This document shows, in pieces, positions 15,421-24,657 of a stretch of 55,682 nt of DNA; position 1 is the stretch's first letter, and each line of letters starts with the position of its first letter. The position numbers were made by a program, and so were the translations under genes. Where the stretch lies: contig NZ_NDYF01000008.1 in NCBI RefSeq assembly GCF_002243175.1, positions 1 through 55,682 on the forward strand. Reading direction: 5' to 3'. The DNA comes from Finegoldia magna_J (GTDB lineage: Bacteria > Bacillota > Clostridia > Tissierellales > Peptoniphilaceae). The notes under the pieces were generated by a model. The model was not told the origin of the DNA, did not search any database, and saw only the letters and a program-made list of their open reading frames with translations.

Positions 15421-17408
15421 TGGAAAAGGAAGACAGAATAAAATATTTGGTAGACATACTAAATAAATACGCTTTTCATTATTATACTTTGGATGATCCT
15501 TTGATTGAGGACTCAGAGTATGATGTGTTGTATGATGAGCTTGTGAATCTTGAAAAAGAAACTGGAGTTGTTCTCCCAAATTCTCCGACAAATAGGATTG
15601 GTGGAGAAGTTTTATCGGGATTTGAAAAGCATGTGCACTTGAATACGTTGTACAGTTTAGGAAAAGCGCAAAGCAAAGAAGAAGTTAGAAATTGGGTCAA
15701 TAAAACCATTGAATTTGTAGAAAATTACAATAAAAATCACGTGAACAAATTACCTCAAGTTGAATTTTATGTTGAATTTAAGTTTGACGGTTTGACAGTA
15801 AATTTGACATATGATGGCGGATATTTAGTGATGGCGACTACAAGAGGTAACGGTACTATCGGAGAAGTTATTACAAGCCAAGTGAGAACTATCAATTCAA
15901 TTCCATTGAAAATAAAAGACACGAGATTGATGGAAATTCAAGGCGAAGGAGTAATGCCACTTTCTTCATTAGAAAAATACAACCAAACTCATGAACCAAA
16001 ACTCAAAAATGCGAGAAATGCAGCAGCAGGAGCTCTTAGAAACTTAGATCCAGCTGTTACAAGAGAAAGAAACTTGGATGCTTATTTCTACAATGTAAAT
16101 TATTTGGAAGAAAACGGGCTTGAAACTCAAGAACAAATGATGAAGTTTTTGGGAGATAATTATTTCAAATTGTATCCTTACGAAAAACACGCAACGTCAT
16201 TCGAAGAGATTTCAGAATTTATCGAAGAGATTTTTGAATTAAGAAATGAAATTGACGTGCTAACAGATGGTGTGGTAATTAAAGTAAATGATTTTAAAAC
16301 CAGAGAAAAATTAGGCTACACTAACAAATTTCCAAGATGGGCGATAGCTTACAAGTTTGAACCTGAAAGATTTACAACAATTGTAAAAGAAGTTGAATGG
16401 AATGTTGGAAGAACTGGAAAAGTAACTCCGACGGCTTTGTTGGAGCCTGTAGAGATTGGAAATGTAACTGTAAAAAGAGCTACACTTAACAATATTGACG
16501 ATATTGAAAGAAAACAAGTAAGATTGAATTCAGAAGTTTTCATTAGAAGGTCAAACGATGTAATCCCAGAAATAATGGGAGTTGTAAATCCTGACCAAGA
16601 AGATACGGAAGAAATTGAAATTCCACATTACTGTCCTTATTGTCACAGTGAATTATTTAGAGATGGAGTTCATATTTTCTGTCCAAATTCAATGAGTTGC
16701 ACTCCACAATTAGTTAAGAGAATGGTTCATTTTGCAAGTAGAAATGCAATGAATATCGATGGATTGAGCGAAAAAACGTTGGAAGTTTTGCTAGAGAAAC
16801 TAAACATCACATCAATAGAAGAAATCTACGATGTAAAAAAAGAACAGTTGTTGCAATTAGAAGGCTTTAAAGAAAAAAAGAGCCAAAATCTGATAAATGC
16901 AATTGAAAAGAGTAAAAATGTTGATTTGGCTAATTTCATTTTTGCACTTGGAATTCCTGAAATTGGCGAGAAGACAAGCTTTGAATTGGCACAAAAATAT
17001 AAAAACTTTGATAATTTGAGAGAAGCGAAGTTTGAAGAATTAATTCAAATAGAAGATATTGGAAATGTTATTGCAGAAGAAATCGTAGAATTTTTCCATG
17101 ACGAAACTATTTCTCATTCTATCGATTCACTTCTATCAAAAGGAATTAAAATCAAAAATCCTGAAAATATTGAAAAGAAATTGGATAATTTGACTTTTGT
17201 ATTGACAGGAAGTTTGGTAAATTATTCTAGAAAAGAACTTACAGACAAGTTATCGAATTTGGGAGCAAAAGTTTCATCTTCTGTGTCCAAAAACACCGAT
17301 TACGTGGTATATGGAGAAAAAGCTGGATCTAAACTTACAAAAGCGAAGGATTTGGGTGTAAAATTAATGACAGAAGATGAATTGAATTCATTCTTAGACA
17401 ACTTATAA
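15420..17408 (+). CDS. ligA: NAD-dependent DNA ligase
   Basis: 662 aa, near the usual 670. Domains in order: Ia NAD-binding with the YYTLDDPLIEDSEYD motif, adenylation domain with KFDG (Lys121 carries AMP), OB fold, four-cysteine zinc finger (CPYC...CPNSMSC, near 415-435), helix-hairpin-helix repeats and a C-terminal BRCT domain (about 585-662). It seals nicks in replication and repair. It is translationally coupled to pcrA. Confidence 0.97.
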   Translation: MEKEDRIKYLVDILNKYAFHYYTLDDPLIEDSEYDVLYDELVNLEKETGVVLPNSPTNRIGGEVLSGFEKHVHLNTLYSLGKAQSKEEVRNWVNKTIEFVENYNKNHVNKLPQVEFYVEFKFDGLTVNLTYDGGYLVMATTRGNGTIGEVITSQVRTINSIPLKIKDTRLMEIQGEGVMPLSSLEKYNQTHEPKLKNARNAAAGALRNLDPAVTRERNLDAYFYNVNYLEENGLETQEQMMKFLGDNYFKLYPYEKHATSFEEISEFIEEIFELRNEIDVLTDGVVIKVNDFKTREKLGYTNKFPRWAIAYKFEPERFTTIVKEVEWNVGRTGKVTPTALLEPVEIGNVTVKRATLNNIDDIERKQVRLNSEVFIRRSNDVIPEIMGVVNPDQEDTEEIEIPHYCPYCHSELFRDGVHIFCPNSMSCTPQLVKRMVHFASRNAMNIDGLSEKTLEVLLEKLNITSIEEIYDVKKEQLLQLEGFKEKKSQNLINAIEKSKNVDLANFIFALGIPEIGEKTSFELAQKYKNFDNLREAKFEELIQIEDIGNVIAEEIVEFFHDETISHSIDSLLSKGIKIKNPENIEKKLDNLTFVLTGSLVNYSRKELTDKLSNLGAKVSSSVSKNTDYVVYGEKAGSKLTKAKDLGVKLMTEDELNSFLDNL

Positions 17409-17458
17409 ATTTAATTTATTTATGATAAAATTTAATCATGAATTAAAAAGGAGTTAGT

Positions 17459-17740
17459 ATGATTAATCGAGATGAAGTAATAAAAATCTATGATTTGGCT
17501 AACCTTGAGTTAACTGAAAACGTGGATGATTTATATGAAAAATACAATACTGTATTGGATTTTGCAAGTATGATTATGGAATGTGATACTGAAGGTGTGG
17601 AATACATGGAATTCTTGCCACAATATCACAGCATACTTAGAGAAGATACACCAAAAGAATCAATTCCAAGAGAAGTTGCGTTGAAGAATGCAAAATCTCG
17701 TGAGTATGGTTATTTTAAATTGAAGAAAGTGGTGGAATAA
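17459..17740 (+). CDS. gatC: Asp-tRNA(Asn)/Glu-tRNA(Gln) amidotransferase subunit C
   Basis: 93 aa, the usual GatC length. The N-terminal IYDLANLELTE helix and the late LREDTPKESIPREVALKNA stretch are family hallmarks. GatC is the belt that holds GatA and GatB together. AAAGGAG precedes ATG. It starts the gatCAB set and its stop overlaps the gatA start (TAATG). Confidence 0.94.
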   Translation: MINRDEVIKIYDLANLELTENVDDLYEKYNTVLDFASMIMECDTEGVEYMEFLPQYHSILREDTPKESIPREVALKNAKSREYGYFKLKKVVE

Positions 17741-19131
17741 TGATAGAAAATCTTAGAAATAAATTTGTAGAAAATCCTGAGAGTTTAAAGGACTACTACA
17801 GTGATTTGGATAAATTAATAGAATCAAAAAAAAATTTGAATGTGTTCATAACTTACGACAAATCATTTGTTGACCAACAAGTTGAAAAGCTAATTGAAAA
17901 AGCAAACAATAACGAAAATTTGGGAAAAATGTTTGGTATTGCAGTTAGTGTTAAGGACAACATTAATGTAAAAGATTTGAAGATGACTTGTGGATCAAAA
18001 ATGTTAGAAGATTATGTTTCAATTTACGATGCTACTGTAATCAAAAAATTAAAAGAAGAAGACTGCGTTATAGTTGGAAAGGTTAATATGGATGAATTTG
18101 CAATGGGATCTTCTTCTGAAACAAGTTATTTTGGACCTACAAAAAATCCTGTGGACACAAAATTAATCCCAGGCGGTTCATCATCAGGATCAGCTGCTAG
18201 TGTCAAAGCTGAAATGGCTGTTGTAAGTTTGGGAACTGACACTGGTGGTTCTAGTAGACAACCAGCATCTTGCTGTAATGTCGTAGGATTTATGCCAACT
18301 TATGGTTCAATTTCTAGATTTGGAGTTCAATCAATGGCAAATACTTTGGACGAAGTTGGTATATTATCAAATTCTGTTGAAGATATAATGGATACTTACA
18401 ATGTAATTGCAGGTCACGATGACAATGATATGACTACAATTCAATCTGAAGTAAATGTTCAAAAGAAAGATTATGATTTTAAAGGCAAAAAAATTGCCGT
18501 TGTTGATTTAAAAAAATACAGCAATGATGAAACAGTTATCAACGAATACCAAGAAATATTGGAGATTCTAAAAAAATTAGGTGCCGATTTAGTAGAAATC
18601 GACTTCGAATATTTAAAATACGCAAATGCTTTATATAACGTAATTGTAACTAGTGAAGTATCATCTAATATGTCAAGATTTGATGGAATTAGATATGGAT
18701 ATTTGACAGATGATTATGAAAATACGAGAGATTTATTCGTTAAAGTAAGAAGTGAAGGATTTGGCGAAGAAGTTAAGAGAAGAATTGCTATGGGAACTTT
18801 TTATCTAGCAAGTTCCAATGACCAAAAAATTTACAAACAAGGTTTAAAAGTTAGAAATCTACTTTCACAAGAGTTCAAAAATATCTTCAAAGATTTTGAT
18901 TTGATTGCTACACCTACAATGACAAGCTTACCTTATGAATTAGACAGCAGGAAAGACGATCCATTGGCTGTGTATGACTCAGGTATTTTCAATGTAATTG
19001 TAAACTTGAGTGGATTGTGTGCTATTTCAATTCCTTACAAATCAGGAATATCAACTAGTTTGCAACTAATTGCAAATAGTCACGACGAAGAAAATTTATT
19101 GAATGCAGCTTTAGCGTTTGAAAGGAGATAG
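17740..19131 (+). CDS. gatA: Asp-tRNA(Asn)/Glu-tRNA(Gln) amidotransferase subunit A
   Basis: 463 aa, slightly short of the usual 480. Amidase-signature protein. The catalytic Ser-cisSer-Lys triad is visible as Lys in VSVKDNI, Ser in PGGSSSGSAA and Ser in TDTGGSSRQPA. It hydrolyses glutamine and channels ammonia to GatB. It is coupled to gatC upstream and gatB downstream. Confidence 0.96.
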   Translation: MIENLRNKFVENPESLKDYYSDLDKLIESKKNLNVFITYDKSFVDQQVEKLIEKANNNENLGKMFGIAVSVKDNINVKDLKMTCGSKMLEDYVSIYDATVIKKLKEEDCVIVGKVNMDEFAMGSSSETSYFGPTKNPVDTKLIPGGSSSGSAASVKAEMAVVSLGTDTGGSSRQPASCCNVVGFMPTYGSISRFGVQSMANTLDEVGILSNSVEDIMDTYNVIAGHDDNDMTTIQSEVNVQKKDYDFKGKKIAVVDLKKYSNDETVINEYQEILEILKKLGADLVEIDFEYLKYANALYNVIVTSEVSSNMSRFDGIRYGYLTDDYENTRDLFVKVRSEGFGEEVKRRIAMGTFYLASSNDQKIYKQGLKVRNLLSQEFKNIFKDFDLIATPTMTSLPYELDSRKDDPLAVYDSGIFNVIVNLSGLCAISIPYKSGISTSLQLIANSHDEENLLNAALAFERR

Positions 19132-19132
19132 C

Positions 19133-20554
19133 ATGAACTTAAAAACACTTATAGGATTGGAAATTCACGTTGAATTATCAACTAAAACTAAAATGTTTTG
19201 TGGTTGTAAGAATGAATTTGGACAAGTTCCAAACACAAATGTCTGCCCAATTTGTTTAGGTCATCCTGGAGCACTTCCTCACATGAACAAAGAAGCTTTA
19301 AGATACGCTATTATGGCTGGACTTGCTTTTGATTGTGACATTGCTAATGAATTCAAGATGGACAGAAAAAAATACTTCTACCCAGATTTGGTTAAAGGAT
19401 ATCAAATCACACAAGAAGATCAACCACTTTGCACAAATGGATATATAGAATTAAAATCATCAACTAAAGGTAAAAAAGTTAGAATTAGAAGAATTCACAT
19501 AGAAGAAGATACAGGTAAATCAATTCACAACGAAAGTGGAAACACTTTAATGGATTATAATAGAGCGGGAGTTCCACTAATTGAAATTGTTAGTGAACCA
19601 GATATGAGCACTCCTGATGAAGCCAGAGAATTCTTAGAAACTTTAAGAGAAAGAATCAAATATTTGAAAATATCAGATGTTAAGATGAGCGAAGGATCGT
19701 TGAGATGCGATGTTAATATCAATGTTTACGATGAAGATTCTGATTTTAAAACTAAAATTTCTGAAATTAAGAACTTAAACTCATTCAAATCAGTTTCAAA
19801 AGCTTTGGTTTACGAACAAGAAAGACACATCCAATTGGCAAAGAAAAATAAAATCGGCGAAAAAGAAACTAGAAGATGGGATGAGGACACTCAAACTACA
19901 ATAGTAATGAGACACAAAGAAGAAGGAAATGATTACAGATTCTCAGTTGAAGGAGATATTCCTAAAACTTTTGTGGAACAATCTTATATCGAAGAAATCA
20001 AAAATAATTTGCCAGAACTTCCACAAATGCGTAAAGAAAGATTCATGAACGAATACAAGATTGATGAATACGACGCAGATATTTTAACAAGGAATGGATA
20101 CTTGGCTGACTACTATGAAAAAGTTGTAGAAATCTCAAATGATCCTGTTCAATCTTCAAATTGGTTATTGGGAGATGTTCTTCGTCAAGTAAACGAAAAT
20201 GAAATTGAAGTGGAAGAAATGAATATGTCTGCTGAAAATTTGGCAAAATTGATTAAACTTTCTTCAGCTAAGAAAATAAACAATCAAACTGCAAAGAAAG
20301 TTTTGAGAGAAATGTTCAACGAAAACTTTGACCCAGAGGTTTATGTCAAAGAAAAAGGATTATTGCAAGTTGATGACGATAATTTACTACAACAAATAGT
20401 GGATGAAGTCGTAGCAGAAAATCCAGAATCCATCGAAAGTATTAGAAATGGTAAAGATCGTGCGATTGGTTTCTTAGTTGGCCAATGTATGAAAAAATCA
20501 AAAGGCAAAGGAAATCCTCAAAAGTTCAACGAATTAATTAAAGAGAAAATCTAA
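19133..20554 (+). CDS. gatB: Asp-tRNA(Asn)/Glu-tRNA(Gln) amidotransferase subunit B
   Basis: 473 aa. ATG 19133 is chosen because AAAGGAG (19121-19127) is correctly spaced; upstream in-frame starts lie inside gatA before the RBS. IGLEIHVEL, a four-Cys zinc site (FCGC...CPICLGHPG) and the YPDLVKGYQITQ segment define GatB, which activates and amidates misacylated tRNA. The YqeY-like tail domain is present. Its stop overlaps the next start (TAATG). Confidence 0.96.
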   Translation: MNLKTLIGLEIHVELSTKTKMFCGCKNEFGQVPNTNVCPICLGHPGALPHMNKEALRYAIMAGLAFDCDIANEFKMDRKKYFYPDLVKGYQITQEDQPLCTNGYIELKSSTKGKKVRIRRIHIEEDTGKSIHNESGNTLMDYNRAGVPLIEIVSEPDMSTPDEAREFLETLRERIKYLKISDVKMSEGSLRCDVNINVYDEDSDFKTKISEIKNLNSFKSVSKALVYEQERHIQLAKKNKIGEKETRRWDEDTQTTIVMRHKEEGNDYRFSVEGDIPKTFVEQSYIEEIKNNLPELPQMRKERFMNEYKIDEYDADILTRNGYLADYYEKVVEISNDPVQSSNWLLGDVLRQVNENEIEVEEMNMSAENLAKLIKLSSAKKINNQTAKKVLREMFNENFDPEVYVKEKGLLQVDDDNLLQQIVDEVVAENPESIESIRNGKDRAIGFLVGQCMKKSKGKGNPQKFNELIKEKI

Positions 20555-21156
20555 TGAAAAAAATATATTTATCTACAGGAAATAAAGGAAAAGTTTCTGA
20601 AATAAAAGAAATTCTTTCTGATTTGAATTATGATGTGTATTCCAAATCCGAATTGGGTATAAATGAAGATGCAGTAGAAGATGCAGAAACTTTGGAAGGC
20701 AATTCACTTATCAAAGCTAAATTTCTAAAAAAATATACAGACGATATTGTAATGAGTGATGACACAGGACTATTTGTAAATTCTTTGGATGGAAGACCTG
20801 GCGTATATTCTGCAAGATTTGCAGGCGATGAATGTGACGATAGTAAAAATCGTCAAAAACTTTTATCTGAATTGAAAGGAAAAGAAGATAGAAGTGCTTA
20901 TTTTGAAACTGTAATCACAATTATAGATTCAAATGATGAAATTCATCAAGCTAAAGGCAGAGTAAATGGCAAGATTTTATTAGAAGAGTGTGGAGAACAT
21001 GGTTTCGGATACGATAGTATATTCATGCCAGATGGTTACGATAAAAGTTTTGCTCAAATGGAAGACAGTGAGAAAAACAAAATTAGTCACAGAAAAAGAG
21101 CTTTGGAAAATGCCAAAATCATTTTGAAAGGTTTAAATGAAAGTAGCAATAATTAG
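20554..21156 (+). CDS. rdgB: XTP/dITP pyrophosphatase (RdgB/HAM1)
   Basis: 200 aa. The N-terminal STGNKGKVSEIKEIL and the DDTGLFVNSLDGRPGVYSAR block identify the HAM1 family. GFGYDSIF and SHRKRA near the C-terminus complete it. It hydrolyses non-canonical purine triphosphates such as dITP and XTP to monophosphates, protecting DNA and RNA. Coupled to gatB upstream; the next gene starts 20 bases inside its end. Confidence 0.95.
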   Translation: MKKIYLSTGNKGKVSEIKEILSDLNYDVYSKSELGINEDAVEDAETLEGNSLIKAKFLKKYTDDIVMSDDTGLFVNSLDGRPGVYSARFAGDECDDSKNRQKLLSELKGKEDRSAYFETVITIIDSNDEIHQAKGRVNGKILLEECGEHGFGYDSIFMPDGYDKSFAQMEDSEKNKISHRKRALENAKIILKGLNESSNN

Positions 21157-21601
21157 TGATACACATAACAAAGTCGCAAAAGTTTATGATTATTTATTTG
21201 ATAAAGAAATTGACATCATCGTTCACTTAGGAGATGTGTGCGATGATGCAATTTTACTTGAAGATTTATTAAAAGTAGAAGTCATTTATGTAAAAGGGAA
21301 TAACGATTTTTATGTTGCTGGTGGTGAATATGACAAGGTTATTAGGATTTCTGATAAAAATATTTTCATAACACACGGCCACAAGTACAATGTATCTTCA
21401 GGAGTGACAAGATTAGTCGAAAAAAGCAAATCATTAAATTGCCAAATGTGTTTGTATGGACATACGCATAGGTATTTTAATGAAAAAATTGATGGCGTTT
21501 GGGTTATAAATCCAGGATCTGTAACTTATCCAAGAGATGGACAAGCTGGATTTGTAATATACGATACAAAAAATGAACAAATAGAAAGGATACTTTTATG
21601 A
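21137..21601 (+). CDS. YfcE/MJ0936-type metallophosphodiesterase
   Basis: 154 aa calcineurin-like phosphoesterase. Metal ligands are seen in SDTHN, HLGD, KGNND, THGH and YGHTHR, followed by the NPGS motif, which is a full set. Relatives hydrolyse phosphodiester bonds of model substrates; the physiological substrate is unknown. The HAM1-YfcE pair is a common gene order. The start lies inside rdgB and the stop overlaps folD (ATGA). Confidence 0.92.
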   Translation: MKVAIISDTHNKVAKVYDYLFDKEIDIIVHLGDVCDDAILLEDLLKVEVIYVKGNNDFYVAGGEYDKVIRISDKNIFITHGHKYNVSSGVTRLVEKSKSLNCQMCLYGHTHRYFNEKIDGVWVINPGSVTYPRDGQAGFVIYDTKNEQIERILL

Positions 21602-22401
21602 ACGTATTAGACATTAAAGAACTTAGAGAAGATTTAGGTAAAAGAATTATCGATGGTGTAGAAAAATTAGGTAGAGAAGTTAAAGTTTCAACTGTAAGAG
21701 TTGGTGAAAATGCAGGAGATATTTCTTACGAAAAAGCTGTAAAAAACAACTGCGCTAAGTTGAACATAACTTGTGATCAAATAGTTTTAGAAGAAGGAGA
21801 AAACGAAAAATTAATCCAAACTATAAAAGAACTAAATGAAACACACGACGGTATATTGATGTTTAGACCATTAAAAGATAAAAAATTGGAAAAAGAAATT
21901 CAATATATAATCGCACCAGAAAAAGATATCGATGCAATGGGAATGGTTAACTTAGGAAAAGTCTTGGCAGCAGAAGAAGATGCATATTATCCAGCTACAG
22001 CAAGAGCTGTTGTTGAAATAGTTAAATACTACAACTTCGATGTTAAAAACGTGGTAATCGTAAACAGATCATTAGTTTTAGGAAAGCCACTTTTCAATAT
22101 GCTTATCAAAGAAAACAAAACTGTTACAATGTGCCACTCTAGAACAGAAGACATCAAATCATTTACTAAAAATGCTGATTTGGTTGTAACTGCGGTTGGA
22201 AAAGCTAAAATGTTTGATGATTCTTACTTTACTGAAGATTCTTATGTAGTAGATGTTGGAGTTAGCTTGGATGAAAACGGAAAATTATCAGGCGATGTTA
22301 ATCCAGAAGTTAATGTAAAAGTATTGGCAAATAGCGTTGGTAAAATCACAACAAGAGTATTGTTGTTGCAAATGGTTGAAGGCGCTTTGAATAGACAATA
22401 A
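21598..22401 (+). CDS. folD: divergent methylenetetrahydrofolate dehydrogenase/cyclohydrolase
   Basis: 267 aa. The catalytic Tyr-x3-Lys (SYEKAVK), the LxxDGILM strand, the KDIDAMG segment, the nucleotide-binding NRSLVLGKP and VCHSRT-like CHSRT are recognisable. The usual VQLPLP is FRPLKD here and the C-terminal PGGVGPMT motif is replaced by KITTRVLLLQM. The protein should interconvert methylene-, methenyl- and formyl-THF, but cofactor or substrate preference may differ. It is the last gene of the gat operon and has a terminator. Confidence 0.8.
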   Translation: MNVLDIKELREDLGKRIIDGVEKLGREVKVSTVRVGENAGDISYEKAVKNNCAKLNITCDQIVLEEGENEKLIQTIKELNETHDGILMFRPLKDKKLEKEIQYIIAPEKDIDAMGMVNLGKVLAAEEDAYYPATARAVVEIVKYYNFDVKNVVIVNRSLVLGKPLFNMLIKENKTVTMCHSRTEDIKSFTKNADLVVTAVGKAKMFDDSYFTEDSYVVDVGVSLDENGKLSGDVNPEVNVKVLANSVGKITTRVLLLQMVEGALNRQ

Positions 22402-22412
22402 TTTTTATTTCA

Positions 22413-22448
22413 GAAACCTCTTTATCTTAATTGATGAAGAGGTTTTTT
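22413..22448 (+). terminator. terminator of the gatCAB-folD operon
   Basis: The hairpin AAACCTCTT/AAGAGGTTT is followed by TTTTTT. The T-run overlaps the -35 element of the next promoter. Confidence 0.9.
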
Positions 22449-22475
22449 GATTGCAATAAACTAAAAGTGTATAAT
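22447..22475 (+). promoter_or_regulatory. promoter of the MocA-YqeB-XdhC cassette
   Basis: TTGATT (22447-22452), a 17-base spacer and a perfect TATAAT (22470-22475) precede the first gene, just after the terminator. Confidence 0.7.
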
Positions 22476-22491
22476 AGATTAGGTGATAATT

Positions 22492-23076
22492 TTGAAAATA
22501 GGCGCAGTAATAATGGCAAGTGGTTTGTCCAAGAGAATGAAATCTGACAAATTAATGCTACAATATAATGATAAATTTGTTTTTGAATATATTATTGATT
22601 TGGTAGCAAAATCAAACTTTTATGATAGAATTGTGATTACAAATAATTCTACGATAATAGAATATTGTAACAAGATAGGAATTAAAACGATTAACAATCC
22701 AAACAACGAAACAGGACAAAGTGAATCGATTAAATTGGGAGTCAAATATTTTAATAAGATGGATGGCATTTGTTTCCTAGTTTCTGACCAGCCGTTATTA
22801 ACAGAAATTTCTATAGAAAAATTAATTAATTCATTTGAGAAAGATAAAATTTGTCAACTGAAGTTCAAGGACAAAGTAGGAAATCCTGTCATTTTTTCAA
22901 ATAAATTTTTCAATCAATTATTATCACTGAAAAACGATGAAAAAGGTTCTGTAGTTAAGAACAAGAATTTGAATGATGTAAAATATGTAGATGCTGATTT
23001 CGAAAGAGAATTAATGGATATAGATACAAACGATGATTATGAAAGGATTTTAAATGCAGAAAATTTGTTTGATTAG
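22492..23076 (+). CDS. MocA-like nucleotidyltransferase (molybdenum cofactor cytidylyltransferase family)
   Basis: 194 aa from TTG 22492, preferred because AGGTGAT (22481-22487) is 4 bases upstream; a GTG at 22483 overlaps that RBS. The N-terminal AVIMASGLSKRM is a nucleotide-binding loop and VSDQPLL carries a metal-binding Asp. MocA/MobA relatives attach CMP or GMP to molybdopterin. The gene is coupled to a YqeB-type and an XdhC-type gene, so a role in maturing a molybdenum hydroxylase is inferred. The short sequence leaves other NTP-transferase roles possible. Confidence 0.78.
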   Translation: MKIGAVIMASGLSKRMKSDKLMLQYNDKFVFEYIIDLVAKSNFYDRIVITNNSTIIEYCNKIGIKTINNPNNETGQSESIKLGVKYFNKMDGICFLVSDQPLLTEISIEKLINSFEKDKICQLKFKDKVGNPVIFSNKFFNQLLSLKNDEKGSVVKNKNLNDVKYVDADFERELMDIDTNDDYERILNAENLFD

Positions 23077-23866
23077 AGGCGCAGGGGATATCGCAACTGG
23101 TACAATTCAAAAACTTGTTCGCGCTGGGTTCAAATGCGTTGTTACTGAAGTTTCAAATCCAAGTAGTATCAGAAGAAAAGTATCACTTTCTGAGGCAGTT
23201 TACGATAAAAAAACAACTGTTGAAGATATAGAAGCTGTTTTGTGTGAAAACTTGGATGAAATTGACGAATACTTAGAACAATACAATCCTGTGATAATAG
23301 TTGACCCAAAACTTACGATATTAGATAAGAAGAAATTCGATGTCGTGGTGGATGCTATATTAGCGAAGAAAAATACTGGACTTAAAAAAGGTATGGCAGA
23401 CATTACCATAGCTTTGGGCCCTGGTTTTGAAGCAGGGATTGATTGTGATATTGTGATTGAAACGATGAGAGGTCATGATTTGGCCAGAATTATCGAACAA
23501 GGCTTTGCAAAGAAAAATACAAAAGTTCCAGGTGTTATCGAAGGATTTTCAACTGAAAGAGTAATATACTCTGATTGTAATGGACAATTTACTCATATTA
23601 AAAATATTTCGGATATTGTTAAAAAAGGAGAAATCATAGCAAAAGTTGGAGATAATTATACAAGAGCGACTTTGGATGGCGTAATACGAGGAATGATTAG
23701 GGATGATTTTGAGGTTACAAAAGGACTTAAAATAATTGATATTGACCCTAGATATGAAGAGGTAAAAAATTGTTTTACAATTAGCGATAAAGCTAGAGCA
23801 ATTGGTGGAGCTGTTTTGGAAGCAATTATGATGTTAGAAAACAGGAGAGAAAAGAATGCAAAATGA
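23054..23866 (+). CDS. YqeB-like selenium-dependent molybdenum hydroxylase accessory protein
   Basis: 270 aa. It opens with IRGAGDIATGTIQKL, a Rossmann-like Gly-rich loop, and contains GMADITIALGPGFEAG and DCDIVIETMRGHDLAR, the pattern of the EF2563/YqeB family. Family members co-occur with SelD in genomes that make selenium-dependent molybdenum hydroxylases; their reaction is not established. It overlaps both neighbours (23 and 11 bases), so the three genes form one coupled unit. No hydroxylase or SelD is in the window. Confidence 0.85.
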   Translation: MQKICLIRGAGDIATGTIQKLVRAGFKCVVTEVSNPSSIRRKVSLSEAVYDKKTTVEDIEAVLCENLDEIDEYLEQYNPVIIVDPKLTILDKKKFDVVVDAILAKKNTGLKKGMADITIALGPGFEAGIDCDIVIETMRGHDLARIIEQGFAKKNTKVPGVIEGFSTERVIYSDCNGQFTHIKNISDIVKKGEIIAKVGDNYTRATLDGVIRGMIRDDFEVTKGLKIIDIDPRYEEVKNCFTISDKARAIGGAVLEAIMMLENRREKNAK

Positions 23867-24626
23867 TGTTTTGTTAGAAATGTACAAATCTTTGGAAGAT
23901 GGATATAAATGTATGATGGTGACTTTATTTAAAAATAAAGGATCAGTTCCAGGAAAACAAGGAAACATTATGGCTGTTCGTGAGGATGGAAAAACTTTTG
24001 GAACTGTTGGAGGCGGCGCTATCGAACACCAAGTAATCAAAGATTCTATCGAAAACTTAAAAAAAGATAGTGACTTCGAATTTGATTATGTACTTAACGA
24101 AGGAGAAAAGGTCAGTATGAGTTGCGGAGGAAGAGCAAGTGGATTTGGTAAAGTTTTTTTCCCAAAACCAACGTTGATTATTTTCGGAGCAGGACATTGT
24201 TCACAAAAACTAGCTAGAATTGCAACTTTAACTAATTTTGAAGTAATTGTAGTTGATGATAGGGATGAGTTTATTTACAATGAAGATTTTTCTAATATTA
24301 AAAAATATATCAATAAAGAAATCGAGGATTCTATAGATGATTTAAGATTTACACCTGAGACTTTTATAATAGCCGCTACAAGAGATCATAAGCATGATGA
24401 AGAAGTTGCTTTTAATATTTTGGACAAACCTCATAAATACTTCGGAATGTTAGGCTCAAGGAAAAAAGCAGAAACTTTAAAACGAAACTTGGTAGAAAGA
24501 AATGTGGACAAAAACTTAGTTGACAGTATTAATGTTCCAGTGGGACTTGATATTGATGATGGATCTGTAGAAGAAATAGCTATTTCGATAATGTCTCAAA
24601 TTCTGAAAGTGAAAAACGGCAAATAA
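23856..24626 (+). CDS. XdhC/CoxI family molybdenum-enzyme maturation factor
   Basis: 256 aa. An N-terminal XdhC/CoxI domain (GSVPGKQGNIMAVREDG, GTVGGGAIEHQ, SMSCGG) is followed by an NAD-binding-like XdhC_C domain with IIFGAGHCSQKLA and GMLGSRKKAET. XdhC binds molybdenum cofactor and inserts the sulfurated (here possibly selenated) form into xanthine dehydrogenase-type enzymes. AGGAGAG precedes ATG. It is last in the cassette. Confidence 0.88.
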   Translation: MQNDVLLEMYKSLEDGYKCMMVTLFKNKGSVPGKQGNIMAVREDGKTFGTVGGGAIEHQVIKDSIENLKKDSDFEFDYVLNEGEKVSMSCGGRASGFGKVFFPKPTLIIFGAGHCSQKLARIATLTNFEVIVVDDRDEFIYNEDFSNIKKYINKEIEDSIDDLRFTPETFIIAATRDHKHDEEVAFNILDKPHKYFGMLGSRKKAETLKRNLVERNVDKNLVDSINVPVGLDIDDGSVEEIAISIMSQILKVKNGK

Positions 24627-24629
24627 ATT

Positions 24630-24657
24630 AAGCATGACTTTTAAGTCATGCTTTTTT
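24630..24657. terminator. bidirectional terminator between the XdhC and Fur-family genes
   Basis: A nearly perfect stem AAGCATGACTT/AAGTCATGCTT with a T-run on the plus strand separates two convergent genes. The stop codon of the minus-strand gene lies in the T-run. Confidence 0.88.
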
